The notes: generated from the sequence alone by a model not told the origin. A stretch of 64,000 bases of DNA from Thiodiazotropha sp050291245 (GCA_050291245.1 JBNKJP010000012.1:1-64000), one strand, 5' to 3'; positions 17,698-27,511 are shown, numbered from the stretch's first letter. Program-made: numbers and translations.

Positions 17698-19923
17698 CTA
17701 ATCGTCCTTGCCCTCATATAGTAAGACGATGGCCGATAGTGGCGGCAGGATCAGGCTCAACGATTGGGGACGATCCATCCAAGGCGTTGGTTCGGTGCTC
17801 AGTGGTGCTTCCCCATTGCCCATGTTAGTGCCTCCGTAATAGGCGGAATCGGAATTGATGATCTCTCGATATCTTCCTTCTAGTGGCAGTCCGATTCTGT
17901 ATTCTTTCCTGGGTACGGGGGTCATGTTGACTAATACCACGATCAATTCATTTTCGTCCCCCTTTCTCAGGAAACTGAGGACTGATTGCTCAGAGTCATG
18001 GCAATCGATCCACTCGAAGCCCTGCCAGTCGAAGTCGTAGCGATGAAGTGCAGGTGTCGAACGATAGAGTCTGCACAAATCCTTGACCAGCAGCTGCACT
18101 CCCTGATGCAGGGGGTAATCCAGGATGTACCAATCAAGCAGGCCTGCGCTGTTCCATTCGGTTCCATGGCCAAACTCCGTACCCATGAACATCAATTTTT
18201 TTCCGGGATGAGTGAACTGATAGGTATAAAGAGCGCGCAGGTTTGCGTGCCGCTGGTTTTCGTCCCCCGGCATTTTGTTCAACATGGACTGTTTGCCATG
18301 CACAACCTCGTCGTGTGAAAAGGGGAGCAGGAAGTTTTCCGAAAAAGCATACAGCATGCTGAAGGTGAGCATGTCGTGATGGTATTTACGATGAACGGGA
18401 TCATGCTCGAAATACCTCAGGGTGTCATTCATCCATCCCATATTCCATTTCAAATCGAATCCCAAACCACCCAGATAGGTGGGCCGGCTTACCTGGGGCC
18501 AGGATGTGGATTCTTCCGCGATCATCAGGATCCCCGGGCACTCTTCATGCACTGCGATATTAAGTTCGCGTATAAAATCTATCGCTTCGAGATTCTCGCG
18601 ACCGCCATATTTGTTCGGTACCCATGCGTGTTCATCACGAGAATAGTCAAGGTAGAGCATCGAGGCTACCGCATCGACCCGAAGACCGTCGATGTGCATC
18701 TCCTGCAGCCAGTATATTGCGCTGGAAATCAGGAAAGATTTCACTTCGTTACGACCGAAATTATAGATTAGTGTCGCCCAGTCCAGGTGCTCGCCTAAGC
18801 GAGGGTCTTCATGCTCGTACAGCGGGGTACCGTCAAAACGCGCCAGTCCATGGGCATCTTTCGGGAAATGGGCCGGAACCCAATCCAGCAATACACCTAT
18901 GCCGTTCCGGTGGCAATGGTCGACGAAATAACGAAAATCATCGGGACTGCCAAAGCGGCTGGTAGGAGCGAAATATCCTGTCGCCTGATATCCCCAAGAC
19001 AGATCGAACGGGTGTTCTGTGATGGGCAGTAATTCGATATGAGTAAACCCCATATCCAAAACGTAATCGACCAGCAGGTGAGCGATTTCCCGGTAGTTAA
19101 GAAACTCTCCCTCCATGTCTCGCCGCCAGGAGTTTAAGTGTACCTCGTAGATGCATATCGGACTGCTCTGCCATGCGGATTCAGAACGCTGATTTAGCCA
19201 GGCCTGATCCTTCCACTCGTAAGTCTCGGGTTCGGGAATAATCGATGCGGTATTGGGGCGCAATTCATGCTGTTTCCCGTAGGGATCGGATTTAAGCAGT
19301 ATCTCCCCCGTGTGGCGGTTGCGAATTTCGAATTTGTAGACATGATGCGATTCGAGGTCAGGTATGAATAGCTCCCAAATCCCTCCGCTGCGAACTCTCA
19401 TCGGATGGCGGCGACCGTCCCATTCATTGAAGTCTCCGACTACGCTGACACGCTCGGCATTTGGCGCCCAAACCGCGAACAGAATACCCGAGATACCATC
19501 GATTTGATGGTCATGAGCACCGAGAAATCTATAGGCATGACGATGGCGGCCTTCACTGAAGAGATGAAGATCAAAGTCAGAGAGGTGTATCCCAAAATTA
19601 TAGGGATCGTGGTTTATGTGTTCCCTGTTGGTACGGTCGCGCCATATCAAGCGATAGTGCTCAGGTATCGAAGCCGCGTCGCCCCGCCATTCGAAAAAGT
19701 CACTATCGGGTATACGTTGCAATATTGCACCGCTGTCAGCCAGACTGACTTCATTCGCCTGGGGGTTGAATACACGAATGACATCTTCTGCGTCATTCGT
19801 ATGGCGGCCGAGCACATTGAAAGGATCGTGGTGTCTGGCTTCATGGACACGGAGCAGATCACTGTCGAGCGATGGCAAAATACCCGGGCCGCTATTAATG
19901 TTTTGCAGTTGTTCAGAAGTCAT
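17698..19923 (-). CDS. glgB: 1,4-alpha-glucan branching enzyme
   Basis: A 741-residue GH13 enzyme that makes the alpha-1,6 branches of glycogen. An N-terminal carbohydrate-binding (CBM48) region precedes the catalytic barrel. The catalytic triad is Asp417 in GLRVDAVASM, Glu470 in MIAEEST and Asp538 in SHDEVVHGK. The all-beta C-terminal domain is complete and length matches bacterial GlgB. It is convergent with the thioredoxin-like gene (34-base gap) and divergent from a second GH13 enzyme. glgA, glgC and glgP are not in this window. Confidence 0.98.
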   Translation of the reverse strand: MTSEQLQNINSGPGILPSLDSDLLRVHEARHHDPFNVLGRHTNDAEDVIRVFNPQANEVSLADSGAILQRIPDSDFFEWRGDAASIPEHYRLIWRDRTNREHINHDPYNFGIHLSDFDLHLFSEGRHRHAYRFLGAHDHQIDGISGILFAVWAPNAERVSVVGDFNEWDGRRHPMRVRSGGIWELFIPDLESHHVYKFEIRNRHTGEILLKSDPYGKQHELRPNTASIIPEPETYEWKDQAWLNQRSESAWQSSPICIYEVHLNSWRRDMEGEFLNYREIAHLLVDYVLDMGFTHIELLPITEHPFDLSWGYQATGYFAPTSRFGSPDDFRYFVDHCHRNGIGVLLDWVPAHFPKDAHGLARFDGTPLYEHEDPRLGEHLDWATLIYNFGRNEVKSFLISSAIYWLQEMHIDGLRVDAVASMLYLDYSRDEHAWVPNKYGGRENLEAIDFIRELNIAVHEECPGILMIAEESTSWPQVSRPTYLGGLGFDLKWNMGWMNDTLRYFEHDPVHRKYHHDMLTFSMLYAFSENFLLPFSHDEVVHGKQSMLNKMPGDENQRHANLRALYTYQFTHPGKKLMFMGTEFGHGTEWNSAGLLDWYILDYPLHQGVQLLVKDLCRLYRSTPALHRYDFDWQGFEWIDCHDSEQSVLSFLRKGDENELIVVLVNMTPVPRKEYRIGLPLEGRYREIINSDSAYYGGTNMGNGEAPLSTEPTPWMDRPQSLSLILPPLSAIVLLYEGKDD

Positions 19924-20300
19924 AGTGTAACTGAATTCCCTATTCTGATTGTCACAAGAGTGCGATTGCCGTCCCTAATTTGCTAGCAAATCTGCTGTCA
20001 AGATGTAACAGTAACCGTCTATACTTCTGCAGTTTTTTAAAACTTCCGACATCCGGACAACAGTCCCTGGTCAACTTTGCATGGCTAATTGTTGTATATT
20101 ATAAATATGCATACAAGGTGCATAATTCAACGCAAAGGAAGGGATTGTAGCGTTCCTTGTTTTATGGTTATGTATAGGATTAACCCGACATACCTAGCTG
20201 CCGGATTAATAAAATCAGACAAAAAATCCTCCCGCATTATATAGGCAGGCATAACTTTTTGTCACTCGAATAATTGAAAAATCCGCGGTGAGTTATTCAA
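19924..20300. other. AT-rich divergent promoter region glgB / GH13
   Basis: A 377-base gap between divergent genes. It is clearly AT-richer than the genes around it and includes runs such as TATTATAAATATGCATA near 20096-20112 that could serve promoters in either direction. No ORF, RNA or repeat was recognised. Confidence 0.5.
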
Positions 20301-22061
20301 ATGATGTGGTTGTTTCGGACCAAAAAGAAATTCTCATTATATAGTCCCCATGCAGAAGAGGTCTTTCTGGTTATTGATGGCTTTCAGAATAGCTGGCCGA
20401 TGAAGCAAGATGCGCATGGCTACTGGAGGGTGGATCCGGCTATTCCTGACCATCAATTGAATGATGTTTCTTATCATTACCTGGTTCACGTTGGAAGCAA
20501 CGTCCACAAGGTTGTTGACCCGATGGCACAGCGGATAGCGCTTGTCGACGGGGTATACCAATCATACTTTCAACAAATAGATTATCAACATAAAAACAAG
20601 CGTTTTCAAACGCCGCCAATAGAAGGGATTGTGATATATGAGTCCCACCTGCCGTCTCTCAGCCGGCATCCAAGCGCGGCGGTGGATAAGGAAATATACC
20701 GAGGTACCTATCTGGGGGCTGCATCGAAAAAAATCCTTGGCCATCTTCAACATCTGAGGGTTGCCGTTGAGTTTCTTCCGCTTCATTACAGTGATCAAAA
20801 ACTAGGAGCGGATTGGGGTTATTCTTCTGTTGCATATAGTGCCATGCGTAGCGATTTTGCGCTCGATAAAGCGAACGTCAATCAGGAAGTGATGAAAATG
20901 ATCGATCGGTTTCACGGCAGAGGGATACCTGTAATTCTTGATGTTGTATTCAATCATGGCGCACATCTTTGGGTGAAGGCATGGGGTGAGAGTGTCGTTT
21001 ATCGTAAGCTTGATAATGATAATTTCTGTCATGGATCAGGGTGCGGGCCTACCGTCAAAACCGAGAACAACCATATACGAAAAACCATAATCGAAACCCT
21101 ACTGGACTTGACTAAACACTACAGATTCGATGGATTCCGGTTCGACCTTGGTGCCTTGCATGACAAAAGAACCATGATTGAAATCGATAAGCGCCTACCC
21201 AAGAGAATTTATCTCATCGCCGAACCTTGGGCCTTAGGAGGCAATCAATGGGGAAAACAGGATATGAGCAGTGATTTCGCTCATACCCGCTGGGCAATTT
21301 GGAACGATGATTTTCGTGAATCAGCAAGAATATTCACACAGGGCCGAGGTGACTATAAAAACAGGGATCGCCTGATGAGAGCGATTGTCGGAAGCCATGT
21401 AAAGGATGGAGGATGGGCTCTGAGACCCCAGCAAAGCATTAACTATATCTCCTGCCACGATGGGCGGACACTGGCCGATCTGGTGAATGGCGACAAGCAT
21501 AGAGTCTTTCTCGCTATCTTCATTGTCTTGACATCTCAAGGAATTCCCATGCTGGGTGAAGGCAGTGAAATGCTCTATACAAAACAAGGACACGACAATA
21601 GCTATAATCGTCCCGATTTGAACCAATTGGACTGGAACAATTTAGCGCTTCACAGTGATCTTGTTGAAGCAGTCGGACGGCTTGTAGCACTGCGTAAACA
21701 ACTGAAGCACTTTCTGTATAAAGGTCATTTGAAAGTAAAGGGCCAGAAGGGAGACGGCTGGGATATTGACTGGATCTATCCCACAGGATATCCACACCAT
21801 GATAATGTCAATGCCATTGCCTATATTATTCGACCACCACTGAAATATGAGCTTTGGCGCAGATCGAGACACTCCCTGCTGATATTGCTCAATGGCAGCC
21901 ATAGCGGTGTCGACTTTCAGCTACCTGAAGGTGAATGGAAAATTATTGTTGACGGTCTTCGTTTTGAGGTAGATCCTTTTGGACTGAGCATTGCGCCAAA
22001 CGCTAAAGGACACTATCACTTGCAGTCGGGAACCTGCGCCATGTTGTCACCAGCTTCTTAA
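20301..22061 (+). CDS. GH13 alpha-1,6-glucosidase of the pullulanase/isoamylase type
   Basis: A 586-residue enzyme with an N-terminal beta-sandwich (about residues 5-75), a GH13 barrel and a short beta C-domain. Conserved regions are DVVFNHG, DGFRFDLGAL (nucleophile Asp282), LIAEPWALGG (acid Glu308) and SCHDGRTL (Asp387). AEPW and the SCHD-xRT motif point to debranching (pullulanase, isoamylase or GlgX) rather than amylase or TreZ. It probably trims branches of the glycogen made by the divergent GlgB. Base composition is AT-richer than average here, suggesting separate acquisition. No signal peptide is evident, so it is cytoplasmic. Confidence 0.85.
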   Translation: MMWLFRTKKKFSLYSPHAEEVFLVIDGFQNSWPMKQDAHGYWRVDPAIPDHQLNDVSYHYLVHVGSNVHKVVDPMAQRIALVDGVYQSYFQQIDYQHKNKRFQTPPIEGIVIYESHLPSLSRHPSAAVDKEIYRGTYLGAASKKILGHLQHLRVAVEFLPLHYSDQKLGADWGYSSVAYSAMRSDFALDKANVNQEVMKMIDRFHGRGIPVILDVVFNHGAHLWVKAWGESVVYRKLDNDNFCHGSGCGPTVKTENNHIRKTIIETLLDLTKHYRFDGFRFDLGALHDKRTMIEIDKRLPKRIYLIAEPWALGGNQWGKQDMSSDFAHTRWAIWNDDFRESARIFTQGRGDYKNRDRLMRAIVGSHVKDGGWALRPQQSINYISCHDGRTLADLVNGDKHRVFLAIFIVLTSQGIPMLGEGSEMLYTKQGHDNSYNRPDLNQLDWNNLALHSDLVEAVGRLVALRKQLKHFLYKGHLKVKGQKGDGWDIDWIYPTGYPHHDNVNAIAYIIRPPLKYELWRRSRHSLLILLNGSHSGVDFQLPEGEWKIIVDGLRFEVDPFGLSIAPNAKGHYHLQSGTCAMLSPAS

Positions 22062-22270
22062 CCATCATCAAGACACCCACGCTTATCTTGCGCCATTTCA
22101 TCGCGTTAAACAGCATTGGCTGAGAGATTATTGTCGGAATAGGCCTTACCAATGGCGACAATGGCATCTCCTATGCACCTATTTAGGGAGATTACCAAAA
22201 TAGCTAACCCAACTTACTCGATGGCTGAGCTTCGATACTCACCATCTCGCAAGTTGCAAGGAGTACGTAC

Positions 22271-23419
22271 ATGAAAGGCAGCATGAGTTATTCTGTCATC
22301 ATTTGGGCCACCCTGTTAATCTCGCCCCTCCTTTGCAGCTGCTCCGAGCAAGCACCGGAGCAACCGGCAACGTTCAAGCCACGCATACCAAAAGTTAAAA
22401 CCCTGATCCTGGAACCGGATATCTGGCAGCAGACCCTGGAGGCCTATGGCGTCGTTGAGTCGGCCGAGGACGTCACGATTACCGTCGACTTCTCGGCGCA
22501 GGTCACGGCCGTGCATTTCGAGGAAGGCCAACGAGTGGAGCAGGGTCACTTGCTTATCGAGTTGGACAGCCGTAAGCGTGACCTGCGTCTGAGACAGGCG
22601 ACGACTACCGTTGAGGAGACGCGAGCCGGTCTCGAAGAGGCTCGGCGTGATCTACAAAGGCGCCGGGAATTGGCCGATAGCGGCGCTGTTTCGCGTGAGG
22701 TCCTCGATCGATCGGAAATCGCGCTGCGAAGGGCCAACGCCCGCTATGAGGATGCATTGGCGGCGCACCACTTAGCCGAGCGCGAACTTACCGAGAGCCG
22801 GGTACTTTGCCCGGTTAGCGGGATCGTCGACCGTAAAGCTGTAGAGCAGGGAGAGACGGTGATGCCCGGTCAATTTCTCGGCAGTATACAGACTGTAGAC
22901 AGAGTACGAGTGCAGGTGTATGTGAGTGAGCGTGAGGTTAACGATCTGCGGGTCGGTACGCGCGCTGAGGTTCGTTCCGCCAGTGTCCCCGGCAGCCTCT
23001 TCCAGGCTAAGGTAGAGGCCGTGGGAATAAAGGCCGACCCGAAGACTGGCAATTTCCCCGTGAAGCTCACTCTGGCCAATGAGGATGGCCTGTTGCGCCC
23101 TGGAATGACTACTCGCGTGCGCCTTCAGGGGTTGATCCGCCCAGAGGCTTTGTTGATCCCGGATCACGCCTTGGTCGACCGCCAGCGGCGACGGGTTGTC
23201 TATGTGGTCCGGGATGGGCAGGCTGTTGAAGTCGAGCCCCTGCTGAGGGCCAGTGTTGCCGAGCAAATCCCTGTCATCGAAGGCCTTAAGCCCGGCGACC
23301 GGCTTGTAATTGAAGGAATGCAACAGCTAGTCGACGGCAGCCCCGTCGAGGTGATCGAAGCAGAGCGGATTGCGCCGGCCGTCATCGATGACGAAACGCG
23401 CGAGGGACAGCAACCATGA
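22271..23419 (+). CDS. RND efflux periplasmic adaptor lipoprotein
   Basis: A 382-residue membrane-fusion protein of the HlyD/AcrA family. The signal peptide ends in a Cys-rich lipobox (LLCSCSEQ), so it is probably lipid-anchored. Order of domains: a beta-barrel/lipoyl half (about residues 60-105, QVTAVHFEEGQRVEQGHLL), a coiled-coil hairpin (about 105-165) and the second lipoyl half (SRVLCPVSGIVDRKAVEQGE). A membrane-proximal domain follows. It overlaps the next gene by four bases and would have worked with the RND pump there, which is broken. Confidence 0.94.
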   Translation: MKGSMSYSVIIWATLLISPLLCSCSEQAPEQPATFKPRIPKVKTLILEPDIWQQTLEAYGVVESAEDVTITVDFSAQVTAVHFEEGQRVEQGHLLIELDSRKRDLRLRQATTTVEETRAGLEEARRDLQRRRELADSGAVSREVLDRSEIALRRANARYEDALAAHHLAERELTESRVLCPVSGIVDRKAVEQGETVMPGQFLGSIQTVDRVRVQVYVSEREVNDLRVGTRAEVRSASVPGSLFQAKVEAVGIKADPKTGNFPVKLTLANEDGLLRPGMTTRVRLQGLIRPEALLIPDHALVDRQRRRVVYVVRDGQAVEVEPLLRASVAEQIPVIEGLKPGDRLVIEGMQQLVDGSPVEVIEAERIAPAVIDDETREGQQP

Positions 23420-25196
23420 AACGCCTGATCGCCTTCTTTGTCGTCAGGCCGCTGCTGGTCAACTTATTGCTGGTGTTTGTGATTGTCGGCGGGCTCCTGG
23501 CTACCCGGTTCATGAATTACCAGATGATGCCCAAAGTCGACCTGGGTCTGGTCAACATCACTACCTTAAGGCCCGGCGCTGGTTTCAGCACTTGCAGACG
23601 ATGTTCGACCGCTTCGTACTGGTTGCGATCCGCCATCGCTACCTGACCATCGCCCTGTTTGTTGCCGCCTTCGTTGCAATCCTCGCTTACGGTGCGTTGG
23701 TCATGCGCTTCAACCTCTATCCGGAAGTCGATATCGATACCGTCAATTTCAAGGTAGAGCTGCCCGAGGGCTCGTCTTTCGACTACACGATTCAACAGTC
23801 AGCTAAAATCGAAGCGTTGATTCGCAAGCGGGTAGCCGCCGCTGACCTGCTCAACATCACAACCCGCATCGGCCACCATGATACCGATCTATATGGGGCG
23901 ACCGAGGGGCTTAACCCTGCCTGGTCCCTGCTCACCCTCTATATGAGGCCTCAGGGACAACGCGAAACCGACTCCAACGAACTGATCGCTGCCTTTCGCC
24001 AGGAGCTGTCTGAACTTCCCGGATTCAAACGCATAGTCGTCGAACCTTTGAAGGATACCCCAGTCGCCGGTAAGCCCGTGGAACTGGAAATCATCGGCAA
24101 CGACCCAGGGCGGTTTGTATTGGCTAAGCAACTCGAACAGTTTCTGAACGGCTATCCAGGGGTAACCGAAGTCTGGACCAGTTACAAGCCAGGTAAAGAC
24201 GTGGTGGAACTGGATCTGGACCATCAGGCGCTCGCAGACCGCGGACTGACCGTAGCTGCGCTCACGCGGATGGTGCGGATCGCCTTCGACGGCCTGTTGG
24301 TCGACGAGCTTCAGCAAGTTGAGGAACGCATCCGATACCGGCTACAGTTCCAGACCGAAGACCGGGGCCGCATGGAGACCCTGGAGAACCTGGTGCTGAT
24401 CAACGATACCGGTCAACCGGTCTATTTGCGTAGTGTGGCGGAGATTAGGATCCGTCCGGGAGAAGCGGCCATCCGCCACTACCTCGGCCAGCGTACCCTC
24501 ACCCTCTACGGAGACATCGACCGTAAGCAGGTCTCGGTGCAGCAGGTCAACGATGCCCTTGCCGTCTATGTAGAGGAGCACAAGCTGCTGCAACGCTATC
24601 CGAGCCTGCGTCTGTGGTACGGCGGCGAACTGGAGCAGCAGCGCGAATCCCTGGGTAACGTAGGGATCGCATTCGTGGTCTGCGCCTTGTCGGTCTTCGT
24701 CGTTCTGGTACTTCTATTCAACTCGTTGACCCAGCCCTTCCTGATTCTGCTAGCGATCCCATTTGGTCTGGCTGGGGTTATCGTGGGTTTCGGCCTGCAG
24801 GGTGAACCTCTGAGCATGATTGCCCTGATCGGCATCCTTGGCCTGATCGGGGTTCTGGTGAACGATTCTCTGGTCCTGGTACACACCCTGAATCAGCTAC
24901 GTATCAAACACGGCGATTGGTTGGCGGATCGAACTATCGCGGAGGGAACCGCACGACGCCTGCGGCCGATCGTCATTACCTCCCTGACCACTGTCGCTGC
25001 ACTGCTCCCCACCGCTTACGGGCTGGCCGGTTCCAATCCCTTCATCACGCCAATGGTTCTTGCTATGGCCTGGGGTATCCTTTTCGGAACCATTATTTCC
25101 CTGGTTTTGATGCCTTGCCTCTATGCGGTAGATCAGGATATCAAGGGAAGGCTGTTAGGACGCAGATTTGCCGCTCGGGCGGCTGCAACGGTGTAA
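23416..25196 (+). pseudogene. RND efflux pump, broken by internal deletion and frameshift
   Basis: The first about 55 residues (from ATG 23416, MKRLIAFFVVRPLLVN through LGLVNITTLRPGA) are a normal RND N-terminus with TM1. The frame then switches near 23570-23585 and the sequence resumes at the second half of an RND pump (RRWFQHLQTMFDRF, the TM7 region). From there it runs intact to TM12 and the end. The first-half periplasmic porter region and TM2-TM6, roughly 400 residues, are missing. The proton-relay TM4 segment is therefore gone and the pump cannot work. Junction bases (GGCCCGGCGCTGG) fit both sides, suggesting deletion through short homology. The second half could in principle be translated alone. 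Confidence 0.88.
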
Positions 25197-25280
25197 CTCA
25201 TGCATGGGGAGGGATCTTATGGATTTCGGAGCATTCCGAACGGAATTGTCGATCTCGATTACAGCTCATTGAGAATGAAA

Positions 25281-25643
25281 TTATTTCTTCGTGTAATGAC
25301 ACTGAACACGCGTTACCAACCCCAGGCTATTCAGTTCAAACACTTCAGCAGCGATCTGGTTATTCACGCTTTCATATAGCAGTGTGATGCTGGATACACC
25401 AACAAATACATTAATGAATTTGAAACTTAGCTCGGGATAAGCAGCCAGCCCTTTTTTCAGATATTCTCTAACGTTCTCTTTTCCCACGATCCTTCCTGAT
25501 GAATCATTCGTGAGCTTTGCAACGAACATACTGAAATATTCGACACCATCGTCATAGTGCGCTATCACTCGATCAAGATCATGATCGTTCCACGATGCAA
25601 TCCACTCATCTGCGAATTCTTCTGCTTCTTGCTCAGTAATCAT
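25281..25643 (-). CDS. NTF2-like (SnoaL-type) small protein, integron cassette
   Basis: A 120-residue protein from the ATG at 25643, preceded by an AAGGAA ribosome-binding site. WIASWNDHDLDRVIAHYDDGVEYF and IVGKENVREYLKKGLAAYPEL are typical of NTF2-like alpha+beta cone proteins, which include isomerases, hydrolases and ligand-binding proteins. The specific function is unknown. The start lies 12 bases after a putative attC, so it is probably a former gene cassette. No attC was found downstream, where the broken RND operon begins. Confidence 0.82.
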   Translation of the reverse strand: MITEQEAEEFADEWIASWNDHDLDRVIAHYDDGVEYFSMFVAKLTNDSSGRIVGKENVREYLKKGLAAYPELSFKFINVFVGVSSITLLYESVNNQIAAEVFELNSLGLVTRVQCHYTKK

Positions 25644-25846
25644 GTCGTTTCCTTGGTTAACGCTTGGTACAGCGGCGAGTGCAACGAATCCGGTACACAT
25701 CGTGTGCGAACTGCCACCACTTGTTGATCTAAAAGTGTATACTCGTCACAACTAAAGCCTTTTAGTAGGTGAAAGCTTTTAAACCCCGGAACTGTACTTA
25801 AATATGTATCCCGATTTTTCCATATCTCGATAAATTCGTCACCCAC
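25640..25846 (-). pseudogene. Fragment of an antibiotic-biosynthesis-monooxygenase-like (ABM) protein
   Basis: The N-terminal part of this 68-residue reading frame (EFIEIWKNRDTYLSTVPGF, KSFHLLKG) matches the core of small ABM-fold monooxygenases. Their first beta strand and C-terminal helix are absent. Upstream it abuts the end of the ACP-like cassette without an attC; downstream the frame runs into an attC-like site. It is best read as a cassette truncated by deletion. Confidence 0.6.
25655..25729 (-). other. attC-like site between two cassettes
   Basis: Read on the minus strand it starts TCAACAAGTGG and ends CCAAGCGTTAACC. The ends are imperfectly complementary (AACxxxTGG / CCAxxxGTT), with a central TTCGCAC region. 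Size is about 75 bases, and a new gene starts 12 bases later. Confidence 0.6.
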
Positions 25847-25859
25847 TTATTAGTTGTAT

Positions 25860-26399
25860 TCAATCGATACCAATATTGTCCACGAAATCATCATCATCCT
25901 TGAATTCACGTACACCCACTTGGAAAACAACCCCACAGCGAATTACCTCTCGTAGTTGGTTCATGTACCATCCAGACTTGCTATTTGCTAGGGATTTGCC
26001 ATTTAGGGCCACCATCTGAATGCATACATCTTCGATTGTAGTGGCTGAAGGACCGAAAATCGGCCACCCGATTGTCTTAGCAAACCGCTGTTCGCCAAGA
26101 AGTTCTTGAAAGTTACGCCAGTGTTTTGCTTGGCCTTTCTTAGGTAGAAGTGCTGAAAATCGAGTATTTGACCGTATTGCTTCTCTAGGAACACTGTAAT
26201 GCTCCATTAGAACGGCCCTGACCAGTGCGAATGCGCGCTGGATTAATGAATGACCAAGCTTTCCAGTTATAGGGACTAGAGTAGAAACAAGTGCGATTGC
26301 CTCCGCAGGCGTACGAACCTGGCTCACGAGTTCATCGGGAATCTGCACGCCAAAAGATCCCTCCCAGCCCATTACGATTTCTACAGAGTCTAATCCCAT
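25860..26399 (-). CDS. Acyl-carrier-like protein, integron cassette
   Basis: A 179-residue protein. Residues 1-45 match the second half of an acyl carrier protein: MGLDSVEIV with the serine that would take phosphopantetheine, then FGVQIPDELVSQVRTPAEAI. A helical region follows (HSLIQRAFALVRAVLMEHYSVPREAIRSNT), like the first half of another carrier domain, with LLPKKGQAKHWRNFQELLG. The arrangement is a permuted or tandem carrier. It starts three codons after a GTTAGGG core site, as expected for a cassette gene. Function unknown. Confidence 0.65.
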   Translation of the reverse strand: MGLDSVEIVMGWEGSFGVQIPDELVSQVRTPAEAIALVSTLVPITGKLGHSLIQRAFALVRAVLMEHYSVPREAIRSNTRFSALLPKKGQAKHWRNFQELLGEQRFAKTIGWPIFGPSATTIEDVCIQMVALNGKSLANSKSGWYMNQLREVIRCGVVFQVGVREFKDDDDFVDNIGID

Positions 26400-26405
26400 C
26401 TCGTA

Positions 26406-26460
26406 GCCCTAACGCCGCATTCAGCGACTTGTCCGCTGTAATGAGTAAACCGGATATCCA
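26406..26460 (-). other. attC-like site, partly degraded
   Basis: On the minus strand the right half CAGCGGACAAGTCGCTG followed by GCGGCGTTAGGG is typical of attC sites. The matching left core (YYYAAC) is not recognisable, so the site is probably non-functional. It separates the VOC cassette from the ACP-like cassette. Confidence 0.6.
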
Positions 26461-26491
26461 TACTAACCCTTACATCCCCAAAGGGAATCTG

Positions 26492-26890
26492 TCAATCTTT
26501 TGCATCTGTAATCTCTATTCTATTACCGTCGGGATCAAGAACTACTGATTCATAGTAACCATCACCCGTTTTCCTAGGATGACTCGCAACAGTGAACCCT
26601 CTTTCCCCCAAAGACAATGTTAATTCATCAACTTTCTGTTTCGAACCAACCGAAATAGCAAAATGTGAAATATCATAATACTTTTCTTCAAGGCCATCTT
26701 CACATTTTCTTTGATCCGCCATGTTCATGATTTCTAATCTACACCCTGAATCGAAACTCAGAAAGTATGAGGAAAAACCTTTCTCATTATTTTCGTATTT
26801 TTCATTCGACTTAGCACCGAAAAATTCAACGTAAAAACTACGAGAACGTTCTAGGTCTGCGGTCCAAAGTGCAATATGTTCAATTTTCAC
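26492..26890 (-). CDS. VOC-family (glyoxalase-like) protein, integron cassette
   Basis: A 132-residue protein with two beta-alpha-beta-beta-beta modules of the vicinal-oxygen-chelate fold. Typical segments are KIEHIALWTADLERSRSFYVEFFG, HFAISVG and VVLDPDGNRIEITD. Candidate metal ligands are His5, Glu54 region, His76 and Glu near the C-terminus. Members include glyoxalase I and fosfomycin or bleomycin resistance proteins, common integron cargo. The sequence does not decide among these. Confidence 0.88.
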   Translation of the reverse strand: MKIEHIALWTADLERSRSFYVEFFGAKSNEKYENNEKGFSSYFLSFDSGCRLEIMNMADQRKCEDGLEEKYYDISHFAISVGSKQKVDELTLSLGERGFTVASHPRKTGDGYYESVVLDPDGNRIEITDAKD

Positions 26891-26920
26891 GACAGTGCTC
26901 TTTCGTTTCGATTTGTAGGT

Positions 26921-26992
26921 GCATAACGACCAAGCTGTGCGGTAGAAACGGAGCGCAGCGTAGTTTGCATCCGAACGAGCGCCTTGTTATGC
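26921..26992 (-). other. attC recombination site
   Basis: A 72-base site bounded by GCATAAC and GTTATGC on the minus strand, with imperfectly complementary arms AACAAGGCGCTCGTTCGG and CCGCACAGCTTGGTCGTT. The stop codon of the upstream cassette ORF falls within the first core, a hallmark of integron cassettes. It is the best preserved attC here. Confidence 0.85.
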
Positions 26993-27511
26993 ATTATTTT
27001 CAATCTCGTTGATCAGTGCTTTGCTTTTAGAAACCACTATATCAAGATCTCCAGACGACACATAAGTACTCGGGTTTATAATAGAGAGCTGCTTCCAGAA
27101 GCGATCATGCATTGGATAAAGATAATCGTAGCGACCTTTCTCCCATGTAGGATCATCATCCTTCGTCAATTCTTCTGGTGAGGTCAAGGTAAACCCACCA
27201 TAGTTGACAAATATTTCTAACTCGCCAGGAAATGAAAGTTTGCTTCTTGACACATACCACTCATCAAATTGATCGTGTGGTATTTCGATGCGACTGCTTA
27301 GTGGCGGGCTTATCATAATGTTACCATCCTTACTCCAGCCGGATTCTATCTCTTCTTTGTTTGGCGCAATTGGTCCGCTGTCAAAGGCGGTAATATGAAG
27401 GATCTCGTTCACGTGATGCTTTTTAATGAGATCCGCTAATGTCCAAACAGCACTGGCAGATACAAACCAATAATAGTTTTCAAATTTCCCTAGCCACATG
27501 TTTTTACGCAT
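26987..27511 (-). CDS. Hypothetical protein, first integron cassette
   Basis: A 174-residue soluble protein I do not recognise. It has no signal peptide or membrane helix, is rich in aromatic residues (WLGKFENYYWFV) and acidic in the middle (PEELTKDDDPTWEKGRYDYLYP). The ATG lies inside the GTTATGC core site, so it is the cassette next to attI and best placed for the cassette promoter. A later ATG five codons in is an alternative start. Confidence 0.72.
   Translation of the reverse strand: MRKNMWLGKFENYYWFVSASAVWTLADLIKKHHVNEILHITAFDSGPIAPNKEEIESGWSKDGNIMISPPLSSRIEIPHDQFDEWYVSRSKLSFPGELEIFVNYGGFTLTSPEELTKDDDPTWEKGRYDYLYPMHDRFWKQLSIINPSTYVSSGDLDIVVSKSKALINEIENNA

Noticed and set aside
22062..22270. 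Possible small gene before the RND adaptor
   Set aside because: Only a frame continuing from the GH13 gene's 3' end is open; no start with a ribosome-binding site and no protein-like composition.
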